Of a stretch of DNA of 31,881 nucleotides, positions 1-7,384 are shown piece after piece. A program made the translations under genes and the position numbers. A model generated the notes under the pieces. That model did no database searches, had not been told where the DNA came from, and saw only the letters and a list, made by a program, of their open reading frames with translations. Source of the DNA: JAZOTK01 sp045534775 (lineage in GTDB: Bacteria; Bacillota; Clostridia; RUG12999); assembly GCA_045534775.1 (NCBI GenBank), contig JAZSKI010000033.1, positions 1-31,881 of the forward strand, in the 5' to 3' direction. The stretch's first letter is position 1; every line of letters begins with the position of its first letter.

Positions 1-2
1 AA

Positions 3-422
3 GAAGACTGGTAATGTTGGGATATGCTTACAAACACAATCTGCAATAAGTTTCAGCTTGTTGGTGTAGACCTGTTTGTAACTAACACAGCAAGACTTAA
101 GAAGGGTATCAGCCTCGGCGTAGCTAACGCTATCCTCATCAAGGTTAACCAGATTGGTACTTTAACTGAAACTCTTGAAGCTATTGAAACAGCTAACCGC
201 GCAGGTTACACAGCTGTTACATCACATAGAAGCGGTGAAACAGAAGATGTTACAATCGCTGATATTGCGGTTGCTACAAACTCCGGTCAGATTAAGACAG
301 GTGCTCCTTCACGTACGGACCGTGTTGCTAAGTACAATCAGCTTCTCAGAATTGAAGAAGAACTTGGTGATACAGCTTACTATCCCGGTATTGATGCTTG
401 GTTTAACTTAAAAAATAAGTAA
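3..422 (+). CDS. eno: Enolase (phosphopyruvate hydratase), 3' part, 5' end disrupted
   Basis: This is the C-terminal third of enolase, which interconverts 2-phosphoglycerate and phosphoenolpyruvate in glycolysis. Visible are the catalytic lysine in ILIKVNQIGT, the SHRSGETED loop with its substrate-binding His, Ser and Arg, and the IKTGAPSRTDR segment. The gene runs off the left edge. The reading frame holds a TAA at 12-14, inside what should read DWEGW, and four nearby codons (15, 42, 51, 66) encode residues unexpected at conserved enolase positions (C, C, F, V). From about codon 72 onward the protein looks normal. The next in-frame ATG (24) would give only a fragment. Either this copy is a pseudogene or, more likely, the sequence end is of poor quality. 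The family call is certain; the intactness is not. Confidence 0.9.
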
Positions 423-429
423 TAAACTT

Positions 430-482
430 AAGGAGCTGTTTAAAAAGTCGGTTTGACTTTTTAAACAGCTCCTTCGTTTTTT
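430..482 (+). terminator. Rho-independent terminator after enolase
   Basis: A perfect 20-bp stem (430-449 with 455-474) closes a 5-base loop and is followed by a run of six T. It lies 8 bases past the enolase stop codon and before the convergent mtaB gene. Confidence 0.95.
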
Positions 483-505
483 AATAAAAGCATTTCGGTA
501 AAAAT

Positions 506-1786
506 CTATTTAATTTCACCAAACAGATTGTCGTTATCATATCCTGTAATCACTACGTCAGATATTTCCTTCAAAGCTGCATTTTCAGCTTCGACCATCA
601 TATAATTTTCCGAATGACCCTTAACGCCATTTTCGCTTTTTTGTTCAAAAAGCACCGAAAGGGTTTTCCCTATTTGGGATTTATAGAAATTTTCTTCACA
701 GGCAGCGGCAATTTCCTGCATCTTTGCCGCACGTAGCTTTTTAATATTTTCGGGAATTTGATTTTCCATAGCTGCCGCAACGGTTCCGGGACGCTTTGAA
801 TAAGGGAAAACGTGCATTTTTGCAAACCCGATTTTTTCGGCAAATTTGAGACTGTCTTCAAAATCCCTGTCGGTTTCCCCCGGGAAGCCTACCATAACAT
901 CCGTAGTAATTGCCGCATTTTCCCATTTTTCCTTTAATTTGTCCGTAGCTTCAGCATAATCAGCAGAGGTATAACGGCGTTTCATAGCTTTCAGTGTGTT
1001 ATCACAGCCGCTTTGGAGTGAAATGTGAAAATGAGGACAAAGCTTTGGAAGCTTATGAGAAATATCCGCAATTTTTAACATTACCTCCGTAAGCTCAAGA
1101 GAGCCGAGACGTATTCTCTCAAGCCCCTCGATTTTATGAAGCTCAAGTAAAACATCACTTAAATCTATATTTTTTAAATCTCTGCCGTAAGAGGTAAGAT
1201 GAATACCCGTTAAAACAATCTCCTTATATCCTGCCATAGTAAAGGCCTCAGCTTCAGTTAAAATATCCTTGATGCTGCGACTGCGGACGTGACCTCTGGC
1301 ATAGGGAATGATGCAGTATGAGCAGTAGTTGTCACAACCGTCTTCAATCTTCATAAACGCACGGGTTTTTCCGCTGTGGGCAGTTGTTTTAAGCTCGGTA
1401 TATTTTCGACATTCCATTATATTGGAAATTTTAGTAAAAGGACCTGCCTTAAAACTTCCCACCAATTCCACAATATCCTTCTTTTCATCATTTCCGATGA
1501 TGATGTCAACATACCCCAGCTTTTCGATTTCCTTGGGATTTACCTGGCTGTAACAGCCGGTAACTGCTATGAGTGCATCGGGATAATTCCGTTTGACGCG
1601 ACTCATAATATTCCTTGATTTTCGCTCTGCAACAGCCGTAACACTACAGGTATTTATGATGTAAATATCAGCTTTTTCGCTAAAATCAACTTTGCTGTAG
1701 CCTGCTTCAATGAATTTTTCTGTCATAACCTCGGTTTCATATTGATTAACCTTGCAACCTAAAGTATAAAAGGCAACTTTTTGCAT
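506..1786 (-). CDS. mtaB: tRNA t6A37 methylthiotransferase MtaB (radical SAM)
   Basis: MtaB-type enzymes add a methylthio group to N6-threonylcarbamoyladenosine at position 37 of tRNAs that read ANN codons. The order is N-terminal UPF0004 domain (FYTLGCKVNQYE, then a Cys in NTCSVTA and one in VTGCYSQ, the three ligands of the auxiliary cluster), radical SAM core with CDNYCSYC (CxxxCxxC), and a C-terminal TRAM-like RNA-binding segment. The opening TLGCKVNQ is typical of MtaB rather than MiaB or RimO. I chose the ATG at 1786 because relatives start just before this motif; GGAAGG lies about 15 bases upstream. A GTG at 1816 would add ten residues and has GGAAGA close upstream, so the start is uncertain. 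The gene is monocistronic, converging on enolase. Confidence 0.9.
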   Translation of the reverse strand: MQKVAFYTLGCKVNQYETEVMTEKFIEAGYSKVDFSEKADIYIINTCSVTAVAERKSRNIMSRVKRNYPDALIAVTGCYSQVNPKEIEKLGYVDIIIGNDEKKDIVELVGSFKAGPFTKISNIMECRKYTELKTTAHSGKTRAFMKIEDGCDNYCSYCIIPYARGHVRSRSIKDILTEAEAFTMAGYKEIVLTGIHLTSYGRDLKNIDLSDVLLELHKIEGLERIRLGSLELTEVMLKIADISHKLPKLCPHFHISLQSGCDNTLKAMKRRYTSADYAEATDKLKEKWENAAITTDVMVGFPGETDRDFEDSLKFAEKIGFAKMHVFPYSKRPGTVAAAMENQIPENIKKLRAAKMQEIAAACEENFYKSQIGKTLSVLFEQKSENGVKGHSENYMMVEAENAALKEISDVVITGYDNDNLFGEIK

Positions 1787-1859
1787 AAATTTAATAACAT
1801 TCCTTCCATTTTTCACATTTCTTCCAATAAATTCATTATTTTTTTAAACATAATTAACA

Positions 1860-1889
1860 TTGACTTGTGCATATTGAATGGTATATAAT
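1860..1889 (+). promoter_or_regulatory. Sigma-A promoter of the HPr-like gene
   Basis: TTGACT (1860-1865) and TATAAT (1884-1889) are separated by 18 bases, about 57 bases before the ATG at 1946. Confidence 0.75.
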
Positions 1890-1945
1890 AGTTATTGGGA
1901 AATATTCCAAATAAATTATATGGCTATGCCAGGGAGGTTTTTTCA

Positions 1946-2173
1946 ATGAAAACATGCGAAATTATGCTTACATCAATCAATGATGTAAAAAACTTTGTAA
2001 ATATCGTTAATAATTACGATTTTGATGTGGATCTCGTATCAGGCAGATATGTTGTAGATGCTAAATCTATTATGGGTATATTCAGTCTTGATTTAAGCAA
2101 ACCCATTAAGGTTGAAGTTCCTACCGATGACTGCGATGCATTCCTCGATGAACTTAAACCCTTTATAAAATAA
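1946..2173 (+). CDS. HPr-like domain protein lacking the phosphorylatable histidine
   Basis: This 75-residue protein resembles the phosphotransferase-system carrier HPr in its second half. AKSIMGIFSLDL (residues 39-50) matches the HPr helix around the regulatory Ser46, here Ser41, and YDFDVDL fits the strand before it. The first half should carry GLHARPA with the active-site His15, but reads SINDVKNFV, and the protein contains no histidine at all. It therefore cannot carry phosphate from enzyme I by the usual route; a regulatory role through the serine, like Crh of Bacillus, is an inference. The ATG at 1946 has AGGGAGG 8 bases upstream; an in-frame ATG at 1895 has no such site. It stands alone, with its own promoter and terminator. 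Confidence 0.75.
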   Translation: MKTCEIMLTSINDVKNFVNIVNNYDFDVDLVSGRYVVDAKSIMGIFSLDLSKPIKVEVPTDDCDAFLDELKPFIK

Positions 2174-2182
2174 CAGCATTTT

Positions 2183-2207
2183 AAAGCTCCCGTACAGGGA
2201 GCTTTTT
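2183..2207. terminator. Bidirectional terminator between HPr-like gene and LCP gene
   Basis: AAAGCTCCC (2183-2191) pairs with GGGAGCTTT (2197-2205) over a 5-base loop. The A-rich left arm and T-rich right arm let it work for both convergent genes; it abuts the stop codon of the leftward gene. Confidence 0.85.
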
Positions 2208-3052
2208 CATTGATTAAAGGTCTCAATCAACTCTTCCGTTTCGGCTTCGTCCTGTATATAATAGGACAGACCGTACACACGTTTTGCACCACCCGGTAAT
2301 TGATGCGTCTGAATAGAATCTCCATCCATTTTTAATGCCACAAGAGCTACGGACAGCCACTCGCTTTCGGGTAAATCAGTATCAATATCCTTTTTGAGCG
2401 TTCTTAGAATATCGGGAATTCTGAATATAATAGCGGGATTAAGCTTCTGCCTTGCAAGCTCCTTCATAAAGCTCTGCTGAACCTTAATTCTATCCTCGTC
2501 GCCCATAGGATAGTGGCGAAAACGCACGAGCTGTTCAGCCTTATCACCGTCAAGATGCTGCATACCTGCTTTTAAATCTATTTTTAAATCCTGTACGGGG
2601 TCGCTGTATTTCATATCCTGCGGCACATCATAATCCACACCGCCTAAAGCATCAATGGTGTTGCGGAAGGTAGCAAAAGAAAATTTAACATAATTATCAA
2701 TTTCAATACCAAGCAGATTTTCAACGGATTTAACCGACTGCTCAGGACCGCCTACAGCGTGGGCGGCATTTATTTTATAGGTTAATTTATTTATTTTAAC
2801 CATAGTGTCGCGAGGTACGGAAAGAAGATTAACCGTGCCGTTTTTGCCGTTTATAAACGCCACCATCATAACATCAGACCGCAGTCCCTCATTGTCCATA
2901 CCCATAACCAATATATTTTTTGATTCGCAGGGTAAAACCCTTGTCAGAAGCTTCGGAGGCGCTCCTGTAATTACCCAGGAGCCTGCTACATAAACTCCCG
3001 TACCTATAAAAACAACAAGTAATATAATAAAAAATTTCCTTAGTAATTTCAT
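2207..3052 (-). CDS. LytR-CpsA-Psr (LCP) family cell-wall glycopolymer ligase
   Basis: LCP enzymes transfer teichoic acids or other glycopolymers from polyprenyl phosphate carriers to peptidoglycan on the outer face of the membrane. The 281-residue protein opens with a short basic stretch and one membrane segment (about residues 7-27), then an extracytoplasmic LCP domain. Family motifs are visible: GMDNEGLRSDVMM with its Arg and Asp, LSVPRDT, INAAHAVGG, and a C-terminal VRFRHYPMGDEDRIKVQQ with conserved Arg and Asp. It starts at ATG 3052. It is divergent from the copper operon and monocistronic. Which polymer it handles cannot be read from the window. Confidence 0.9.
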   Translation of the reverse strand: MKLLRKFFIILLVVFIGTGVYVAGSWVITGAPPKLLTRVLPCESKNILVMGMDNEGLRSDVMMVAFINGKNGTVNLLSVPRDTMVKINKLTYKINAAHAVGGPEQSVKSVENLLGIEIDNYVKFSFATFRNTIDALGGVDYDVPQDMKYSDPVQDLKIDLKAGMQHLDGDKAEQLVRFRHYPMGDEDRIKVQQSFMKELARQKLNPAIIFRIPDILRTLKKDIDTDLPESEWLSVALVALKMDGDSIQTHQLPGGAKRVYGLSYYIQDEAETEELIETFNQ

Positions 3053-3096
3053 AATATTTTCTGCCCTTCTTAACCGAAATCATTTTATATGAATAT

Positions 3097-3125
3097 ATTT
3101 TATCATATTTCGATAAATTTTGCAA
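3097..3125 (-). promoter_or_regulatory. Probable sigma-A promoter of the LCP gene
   Basis: On the minus strand TTGCAA (3125-3120) and TAAAAT (3102-3097) are 17 bases apart, 45 bases upstream of the start codon. Both hexamers deviate somewhat from consensus. Confidence 0.5.
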
Positions 3126-3152
3126 TACAAATATAAAAAATTTTTTAAACTC

Positions 3153-3181
3153 TTGAAATAAATCGTTAAATAGTGTATAAT
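3153..3181 (+). promoter_or_regulatory. Sigma-A promoter of the copper operon
   Basis: TTGAAA (3153-3158) and a perfect TATAAT (3176-3181) are 17 bases apart. I looked for a CopY box (TACAnnTGTA) and for a CsoR-like dyad near it and did not find a convincing one. Confidence 0.75.
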
Positions 3182-3224
3182 GTAGATATAAATATTTTAA
3201 GTTTGACAGAAAGGATGATTGGTT

Positions 3225-3431
3225 ATGTTGAAGGAAATCATAAAAATTGAAGGTATGCATTGCCCTTCCTGCAGTGCTTTGGTTGAAAGTGATGTTACAG
3301 ATATAAAGGGTGTCATTTCTGCCTGCGTATCTCTTGATGATGGTACGCTTGATGTGGAATTTGAAGAAACGGAGGTAAGCATTGCCGATATAAAAAAGGT
3401 TATTGGTGATTGTGGATTTAAAGCTCTATGA
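3225..3431 (+). CDS. CopZ-like copper chaperone (HMA domain)
   Basis: This 68-residue protein is a single heavy-metal-associated domain with the Cu(I)-binding motif GMHCPSC near residues 10-16 and the usual ferredoxin-like pattern ending in DCGFKAL. Such proteins hand Cu(I) to the exporter CopA. I chose ATG 3225, which has AAAGGA 9 bases upstream; a TTG at 3219 in the same frame overlaps the ribosome binding region. Its stop overlaps the copA start by four bases (ATGA), so the two are translationally coupled. The partner gene supports copper rather than mercury or zinc. Confidence 0.88.
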   Translation: MLKEIIKIEGMHCPSCSALVESDVTDIKGVISACVSLDDGTLDVEFEETEVSIADIKKVIGDCGFKAL

Positions 3432-5590
3432 TAAAAAATAAGTATAAAATTGAAGGTATGCACTGTGCCGCCTGTTCAACACTTCTTGAAAAAAAGCTTA
3501 ACAAGCTGGAAAATGTAACAGCTTCGGTAAATTTAGCGACCGAAACCGCAACGGTTGAATATGATGAAACAAAGGTAAGCTTTGAAGCTATTAATGCAAC
3601 CGTAGAAAAATGCGGTTTTAAAATTGCGACTAAGAAACAAAGTCTGCCCTATGAGAAAATCTTAAAATATAAGCTTATCGCGGCACTTATATTTGCCGTT
3701 CCGCTGTTTTATCTTTCAATGGGTGGTATGATAGGGCTTCCTGTGCCGCCATATTCTCATTTAACAGGTGCTTTTGTTCAGATGGGACTTTGTATACCCA
3801 TAATGCTGACAGGCTATAAATTCTATACTACAGGCTATTCGCGACTGTTTAGAATTTCGCCCAATATGGATTCTCTGATAGCTGTAGGTACAACGGCCGC
3901 CTTTTTATACAGTCTCTATTCAATTTACCGCATTATAGGCGGAGATGAAGGGGGAGCACACAACCTTTATTTTGAAAGTGTAGGTATAATCATAACCCTG
4001 GTTCTGCTGGGTAAAACTCTGGAAGCGGGCTCTAAGGATAAGGCAGGTGCCGCCATAAAGAAGCTGATGAACTTAGCTCCGCAGACCTCTTTTGTAATAA
4101 GAGAAGGAATTGAGACAGAAATCTCCACCTCCGAGGTTTTGGTGGGAGATATAGTTTCCGTAAGACCCGGCGGCAGAATTCCCGTAGACGGCATCATTAC
4201 CGAAGGTATAACATCAGTAGATGAAAGTATGCTGACAGGGGAGAGTATTCCCGTTTCAAAGCAGGCAGGAGACAGGGTTACGGGTGCTACCGTAAACAAA
4301 AACGGATATATCAGGTTCAAAGCCGAAAAAGTCGGCAAAGATACCACCTTGGCTCATATTATAAAATTAGTTGAAGAAGCAGGTGGGTCAAAAGCCCCCA
4401 TAGCAAAGCTTGCCGATAAGGTAGCAGGAATATTTGTTCCCGTTGTTATGGCAATAGCTATTGCTGTCGCAGTTTTATGGTTTATATTCGAAAAAAACTT
4501 CTTTTTTTCCGTCAATGTATTCGTATCTGTACTGGTTATAGCCTGCCCCTGTGCATTGGGACTTGCGACACCTATGGCAATTATGGTGGGAACAGGCAAA
4601 GGTGCATCGATGGGCATTTTATTTAAGAATGCCGAGGCTCTTGAGGTTGCTCATAAGGCTCAGATTATAGTCTTTGACAAAACAGGTACGATAACTGAAG
4701 GAAAACCGAGGCTGACTAAAATTATATCCGATAATACTGATGAAAATCTGATGCTTAAAATGGCAGCGGCGGCGGAGCAATATTCCCAGCATCCTCTGGG
4801 AGAGGCTGTTATTTCCGAAGCCGTAAACAGAAACATCGAAATCCCTTCCGCAAGTAGTTTTAGTGCTTATGACGGGCTGGGAATAGAGGCTGATGTATCG
4901 GGTAAAACAGTCAAGGTAGGTAACGAAAAATTTGTTTTTGGTGATGAAAAGGGGAGAGAAGCCGAGGTTGCAGCAACGGGTGCTACACCCATCTTTATAT
5001 CGGTTGATAATAAGGATTTTGCGGTTTTCGCCATTGAAGATGCAATAAAGAATGACAGCCGTCAGGCGATAGAGCTACTTCATTCAATGAACATAGAAAC
5101 CGCGATGATTACGGGCGATAACGAAACAACGGCACGTATTATTGCGGAAAAGGTAGGGATAAAAACTGTATATTCAAGGGTTATGCCCGAAGAAAAATCC
5201 AATTATATAAAAGCTTTTAAGAAAGATGGTAAATTAACTCTGATGGTGGGTGACGGCATAAATGATGCTCCCGCCCTGGCTCTTGCCGATATTGGTGTAG
5301 CCATAGGTAGTGGTACGGATATTGCGATAGACTCGGCTAATGTGGTGCTGGTAAAAAACACTCTTATGGACTGTGTAAATGCTATTCGTCTCAGCAAAGC
5401 CGTTATGAGAAACATAAAACAAAATCTTTTCTGGGCGTTTTGCTATAATTCCCTCGGAATACCCATTGCCGCAGGTATTTTGCATCTCTTCGGTGGACCG
5501 CTTCTTAATCCCATGATAGGTGCCGCCGCCATGAGTCTTTCCTCTGTATCGGTTGTATGTAACGCCTTAAGGCTGAATAGGTTTAAATAA
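3428..5590 (+). CDS. copA: Cu(I)-exporting P1B-type ATPase CopA
   Basis: This 720-residue ATP-driven pump exports Cu(I) across the cytoplasmic membrane. Order: one N-terminal HMA domain (GMHCAAC, Cys13 and Cys16), paired membrane helices, actuator domain with TGES (270-273), the membrane CPC motif (373-375), phosphorylation site DKTGT (Asp417), the ATP-binding HPLGEA, the hinge GDGINDAP (608-615), and two last helices. The Cu(I)-specific signatures are present: YN followed by IP in the seventh helix, and M with SS in the last helix (PMIGAAAMSLSSVSVV). Most relatives have one or two HMA domains; here a second is supplied in trans by the upstream gene. The length is normal and there are no disruptions. 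Confidence 0.96.
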   Translation: MIKNKYKIEGMHCAACSTLLEKKLNKLENVTASVNLATETATVEYDETKVSFEAINATVEKCGFKIATKKQSLPYEKILKYKLIAALIFAVPLFYLSMGGMIGLPVPPYSHLTGAFVQMGLCIPIMLTGYKFYTTGYSRLFRISPNMDSLIAVGTTAAFLYSLYSIYRIIGGDEGGAHNLYFESVGIIITLVLLGKTLEAGSKDKAGAAIKKLMNLAPQTSFVIREGIETEISTSEVLVGDIVSVRPGGRIPVDGIITEGITSVDESMLTGESIPVSKQAGDRVTGATVNKNGYIRFKAEKVGKDTTLAHIIKLVEEAGGSKAPIAKLADKVAGIFVPVVMAIAIAVAVLWFIFEKNFFFSVNVFVSVLVIACPCALGLATPMAIMVGTGKGASMGILFKNAEALEVAHKAQIIVFDKTGTITEGKPRLTKIISDNTDENLMLKMAAAAEQYSQHPLGEAVISEAVNRNIEIPSASSFSAYDGLGIEADVSGKTVKVGNEKFVFGDEKGREAEVAATGATPIFISVDNKDFAVFAIEDAIKNDSRQAIELLHSMNIETAMITGDNETTARIIAEKVGIKTVYSRVMPEEKSNYIKAFKKDGKLTLMVGDGINDAPALALADIGVAIGSGTDIAIDSANVVLVKNTLMDCVNAIRLSKAVMRNIKQNLFWAFCYNSLGIPIAAGILHLFGGPLLNPMIGAAAMSLSSVSVVCNALRLNRFK

Positions 5591-5597
5591 ACAAATG

Positions 5598-5621
5598 AAA
5601 GCACGCTTAATGCGTGCTTTT
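5598..5621. terminator. Shared terminator between copA and dpaB
   Basis: AAAGCACGC (5598-5606) pairs with GCGTGCTTT (5612-5620) around a 5-base loop. The hairpin loop contains the stop codon of the leftward dpaB gene, so the two convergent genes share it. Confidence 0.8.
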
Positions 5622-6200
5622 GCTTAGTATGACAGGCTGCAGCTGTCGCCCCTCCAATGCCGCCTCCAAAGCTGGTGCTATTTGCGAAAAATCTGCTACC
5701 ATGGAATTATTTTTATTTATCGGGTCATCCTGGCCGTAGGGGACGAAATACATATTTTTTACATTAAGTAACTGACCGATATTTCTGGCACTTGCGCCTA
5801 AAGCATCGTTAGTGGATACGGCAATAAGCACAGGTCTGCCGTTTCTGATATGTGCCTTTGTCGCCATAGTGACAGAGGTATCGGTTATTCCGTTTGCGAT
5901 TTTTGAAATTGTGTTACCCGTACACGGTGCCACAACCAACGCATCAAAGAGTTTTTTCGGACCAATGGGTTCTGCCTCTTTTATTGTATGAATAATCCCT
6001 CTGCCGCAAAGCTCCTGAACCTTATTTTTAAAATAGTCGGCACTGCCGAATCTTGTGTCGGTATTGTACACCATTTCGCTCATTATGGGAAACACATTAA
6101 TTCCGTGATTAACTAAGCTTTCTATCTGAACCAGGATTTTTTCCAAGGTGCAAAAAGAACCCGTCATGGCAAATCCCACACTGAGAGCTTCTAAATTCAA
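5607..6200 (-). CDS. dpaB: Dipicolinate synthase subunit B (flavoprotein)
   Basis: DpaB works with DpaA in the mother cell of sporulating bacteria to make dipicolinic acid, the calcium-binding core solute that gives spores heat resistance. This 197-residue protein is a flavoprotein of the Dfp/UbiX fold: the N-terminal SVGFAMTGSFCTLEK nucleotide-binding turn, ALVVAPCTGNTISKIANGITD in the middle, and RPVLIAVSTNDALG. Its length matches the family. The start is TTG at 6200, overlapping the dpaA stop (TTGA), which is the normal coupled arrangement. Its stop codon sits in the terminator it shares with copA. Confidence 0.94.
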   Translation of the reverse strand: MNLEALSVGFAMTGSFCTLEKILVQIESLVNHGINVFPIMSEMVYNTDTRFGSADYFKNKVQELCGRGIIHTIKEAEPIGPKKLFDALVVAPCTGNTISKIANGITDTSVTMATKAHIRNGRPVLIAVSTNDALGASARNIGQLLNVKNMYFVPYGQDDPINKNNSMVADFSQIAPALEAALEGRQLQPVILSKSTH

Positions 6201-7060
6201 GTTAACTCCTCCTTTATTATATTTGTTATAGTATTTTTAATGATTTTTCCTGCTGAAACCGGAGCAACCTTACCGGGAAGGGAAAGAGCCCATATTACAT
6301 TAACACCCAAAGCCCTTGCTGCCTCAAAATCCACACCGCCGGGCTTTGAGGCAAGGTCTATAATCAGGACGTTTTCATTAACCTTCAGCAAGCTTTTTTT
6401 ATCAAAAATCCGATAGGGGATTGTGTTGAAAATTATATCAAAAGCCTTTAAGCTTTCGGATAAATCAGCGGTATTTACCGCCCTATGACCGCAGGCGGAA
6501 ATCCAAGCTAAATCAGATGGTTTTCTGGCACTGCAGGTCACCTTTGCACCGAGTCCCCGAAGGAAGTCTGCGAGGATTTTCCCGATTCTGCCGTAACCTG
6601 CCACAAGGCAGTTACTGCCGTTTACGGTTATGGGAAGCTCGCTCATAGCAATAGCTATTGCACCTTCTGCTGTGGGAATGGCATTTTCTACCGCAAGCTC
6701 CTCACGCTGAAAATAGTCGTAAAACTTTATGTTTCTTTTCCGCAGTTTTTCAGTTAAATTACTGCACATTTTACCGCCGATTACATGACAGTCGCTGTTT
6801 AGCTGTTCAACTAATTCATCTGAAGCTATATTTCGCTCCTTACAGCTTATATACCCTGAATCCGTACAGGCAGGCAGACCAAGCACGACAATATCGGCAT
6901 TTTTACATACGGTATTTAAGCTGTCGGAAAGCATCAGGCCTTCGGGGACACTTTTTTCATCAAATCCGTAAAGGAATACGTCATATCCGTCATCTTTAAG
7001 TAGCCTTGCAACTGTGATTTGCCTAATATCACCACCGATAACTGCAATTTTTATGTTCAT
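6197..7060 (-). CDS. dpaA: Dipicolinate synthase subunit A
   Basis: DpaA is the NAD(P)-binding dehydrogenase subunit of dipicolinate synthase, converting the lysine-pathway intermediate dihydrodipicolinate to dipicolinate. The 287-residue protein begins with KIAVIGGDIRQ, has a second Rossmann motif in LVAGYGRIGKILADFL, and contains DLASKPGGVDF and WALSLPGKVAPVSAG typical of the family. I chose ATG 7060, with GGAG about 6 bases upstream, because relatives start at this Rossmann strand. The frame stays open for 51 more codons upstream to an ATG at 7213, which also has an AAAGGAG site; that extension matches nothing I know in DpaA. It forms an operon with dpaB, probably under sigma-K. Confidence 0.93.
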   Translation of the reverse strand: MNIKIAVIGGDIRQITVARLLKDDGYDVFLYGFDEKSVPEGLMLSDSLNTVCKNADIVVLGLPACTDSGYISCKERNIASDELVEQLNSDCHVIGGKMCSNLTEKLRKRNIKFYDYFQREELAVENAIPTAEGAIAIAMSELPITVNGSNCLVAGYGRIGKILADFLRGLGAKVTCSARKPSDLAWISACGHRAVNTADLSESLKAFDIIFNTIPYRIFDKKSLLKVNENVLIIDLASKPGGVDFEAARALGVNVIWALSLPGKVAPVSAGKIIKNTITNIIKEELT

Positions 7061-7287
7061 AAAATCTCCATTCCGCCGCCATACGTCGGCACAAATAGTA
7101 ATCAGAGTTCTCTTATCCGTATGGCAAGGAATGATAAGAGATTTTACGCCATGTGCGTATCTTCGCGAATGCGAAGAAAACTTCGCACGGGCAATTAAAT
7201 CTGCCGGAGGCATAAAGTGAAAGCTCCTTTCACGTTAACCCCCTCTGCACTGCAGGGCAGAAATATTTTATAATTACTCCTTCCTTA
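7061..7287 (-). other. Long structured leader of dpaAB, richer in G+C than its surroundings
   Basis: About 225 bases lie between the dpaA start and its candidate promoter. The segment 7070-7260 is visibly richer in G+C than the flanks. It holds several inverted repeats: CTTCGC/GCGAAG at 7161-7176, GCGAAG/CTTCGC just after it, and GTGAAAG/CTTTCAC at 7217-7233. One minus-strand frame (7213 down to 7061) is open and in frame with dpaA. This could be a regulatory leader, a 51-codon leader peptide or N-terminal extension, or a dispersed repeat. I see no known riboswitch. Nothing else occupies 7061-7384 apart from the promoter and terminator listed. Confidence 0.5.
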
Positions 7288-7315
7288 TATTTTATGATAT
7301 AATCAAACAATGAGT
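7288..7315 (-). promoter_or_regulatory. Sigma-K-type sporulation promoter of dpaAB
   Basis: On the minus strand AC (7315-7314) is followed after 17 bases by CATAAAATA (7296-7288), an exact match to the Bacillus sigma-K consensus (AC, then CATAnnnTA). The spoVF (dpaAB) operon of Bacillus subtilis is sigma-K dependent, so the position fits. It is about 220 bases from the dpaA ATG. Confidence 0.55.
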
Positions 7316-7340
7316 TACTTTTCAATGATAATTTAACATA

Positions 7341-7371
7341 AAAAAACAGCGTAATTGCTACGCTGTTTTTT
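7341..7371. terminator. Terminator after the small 51-residue gene
   Basis: AAAAAACAGCGTA (7341-7353) pairs with TACGCTGTTTTTT (7359-7371) over a 5-base loop. It is symmetric; the leftward gene ending at 7385 is the only transcript that needs it, and it insulates dpaAB from that gene. Confidence 0.85.
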
Positions 7372-7384
7372 AAAGCAGATTATT

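Noticed and set aside
3182..3224. CopY or CsoR operator before the copper operon
   Set aside because: No TACAnnTGTA box or good G-rich dyad could be found between the promoter and the first gene.
2889..3260. Open frame of 123 codons on the minus strand upstream of the LCP gene
   Set aside because: It overlaps the LCP gene in another frame and crosses the divergent promoter region; its composition is that of AT-rich non-coding DNA.
3967..4347. 126-codon antisense frame within copA
   Set aside because: Shadow of a strongly conserved coding region, no ribosome binding site, no recognisable motif.
7261..7340. Plus-strand promoter with TATAAT at 7298-7303
   Set aside because: No suitable -35 box lies 16-18 bases upstream and no rightward gene follows before the terminator at 7341.
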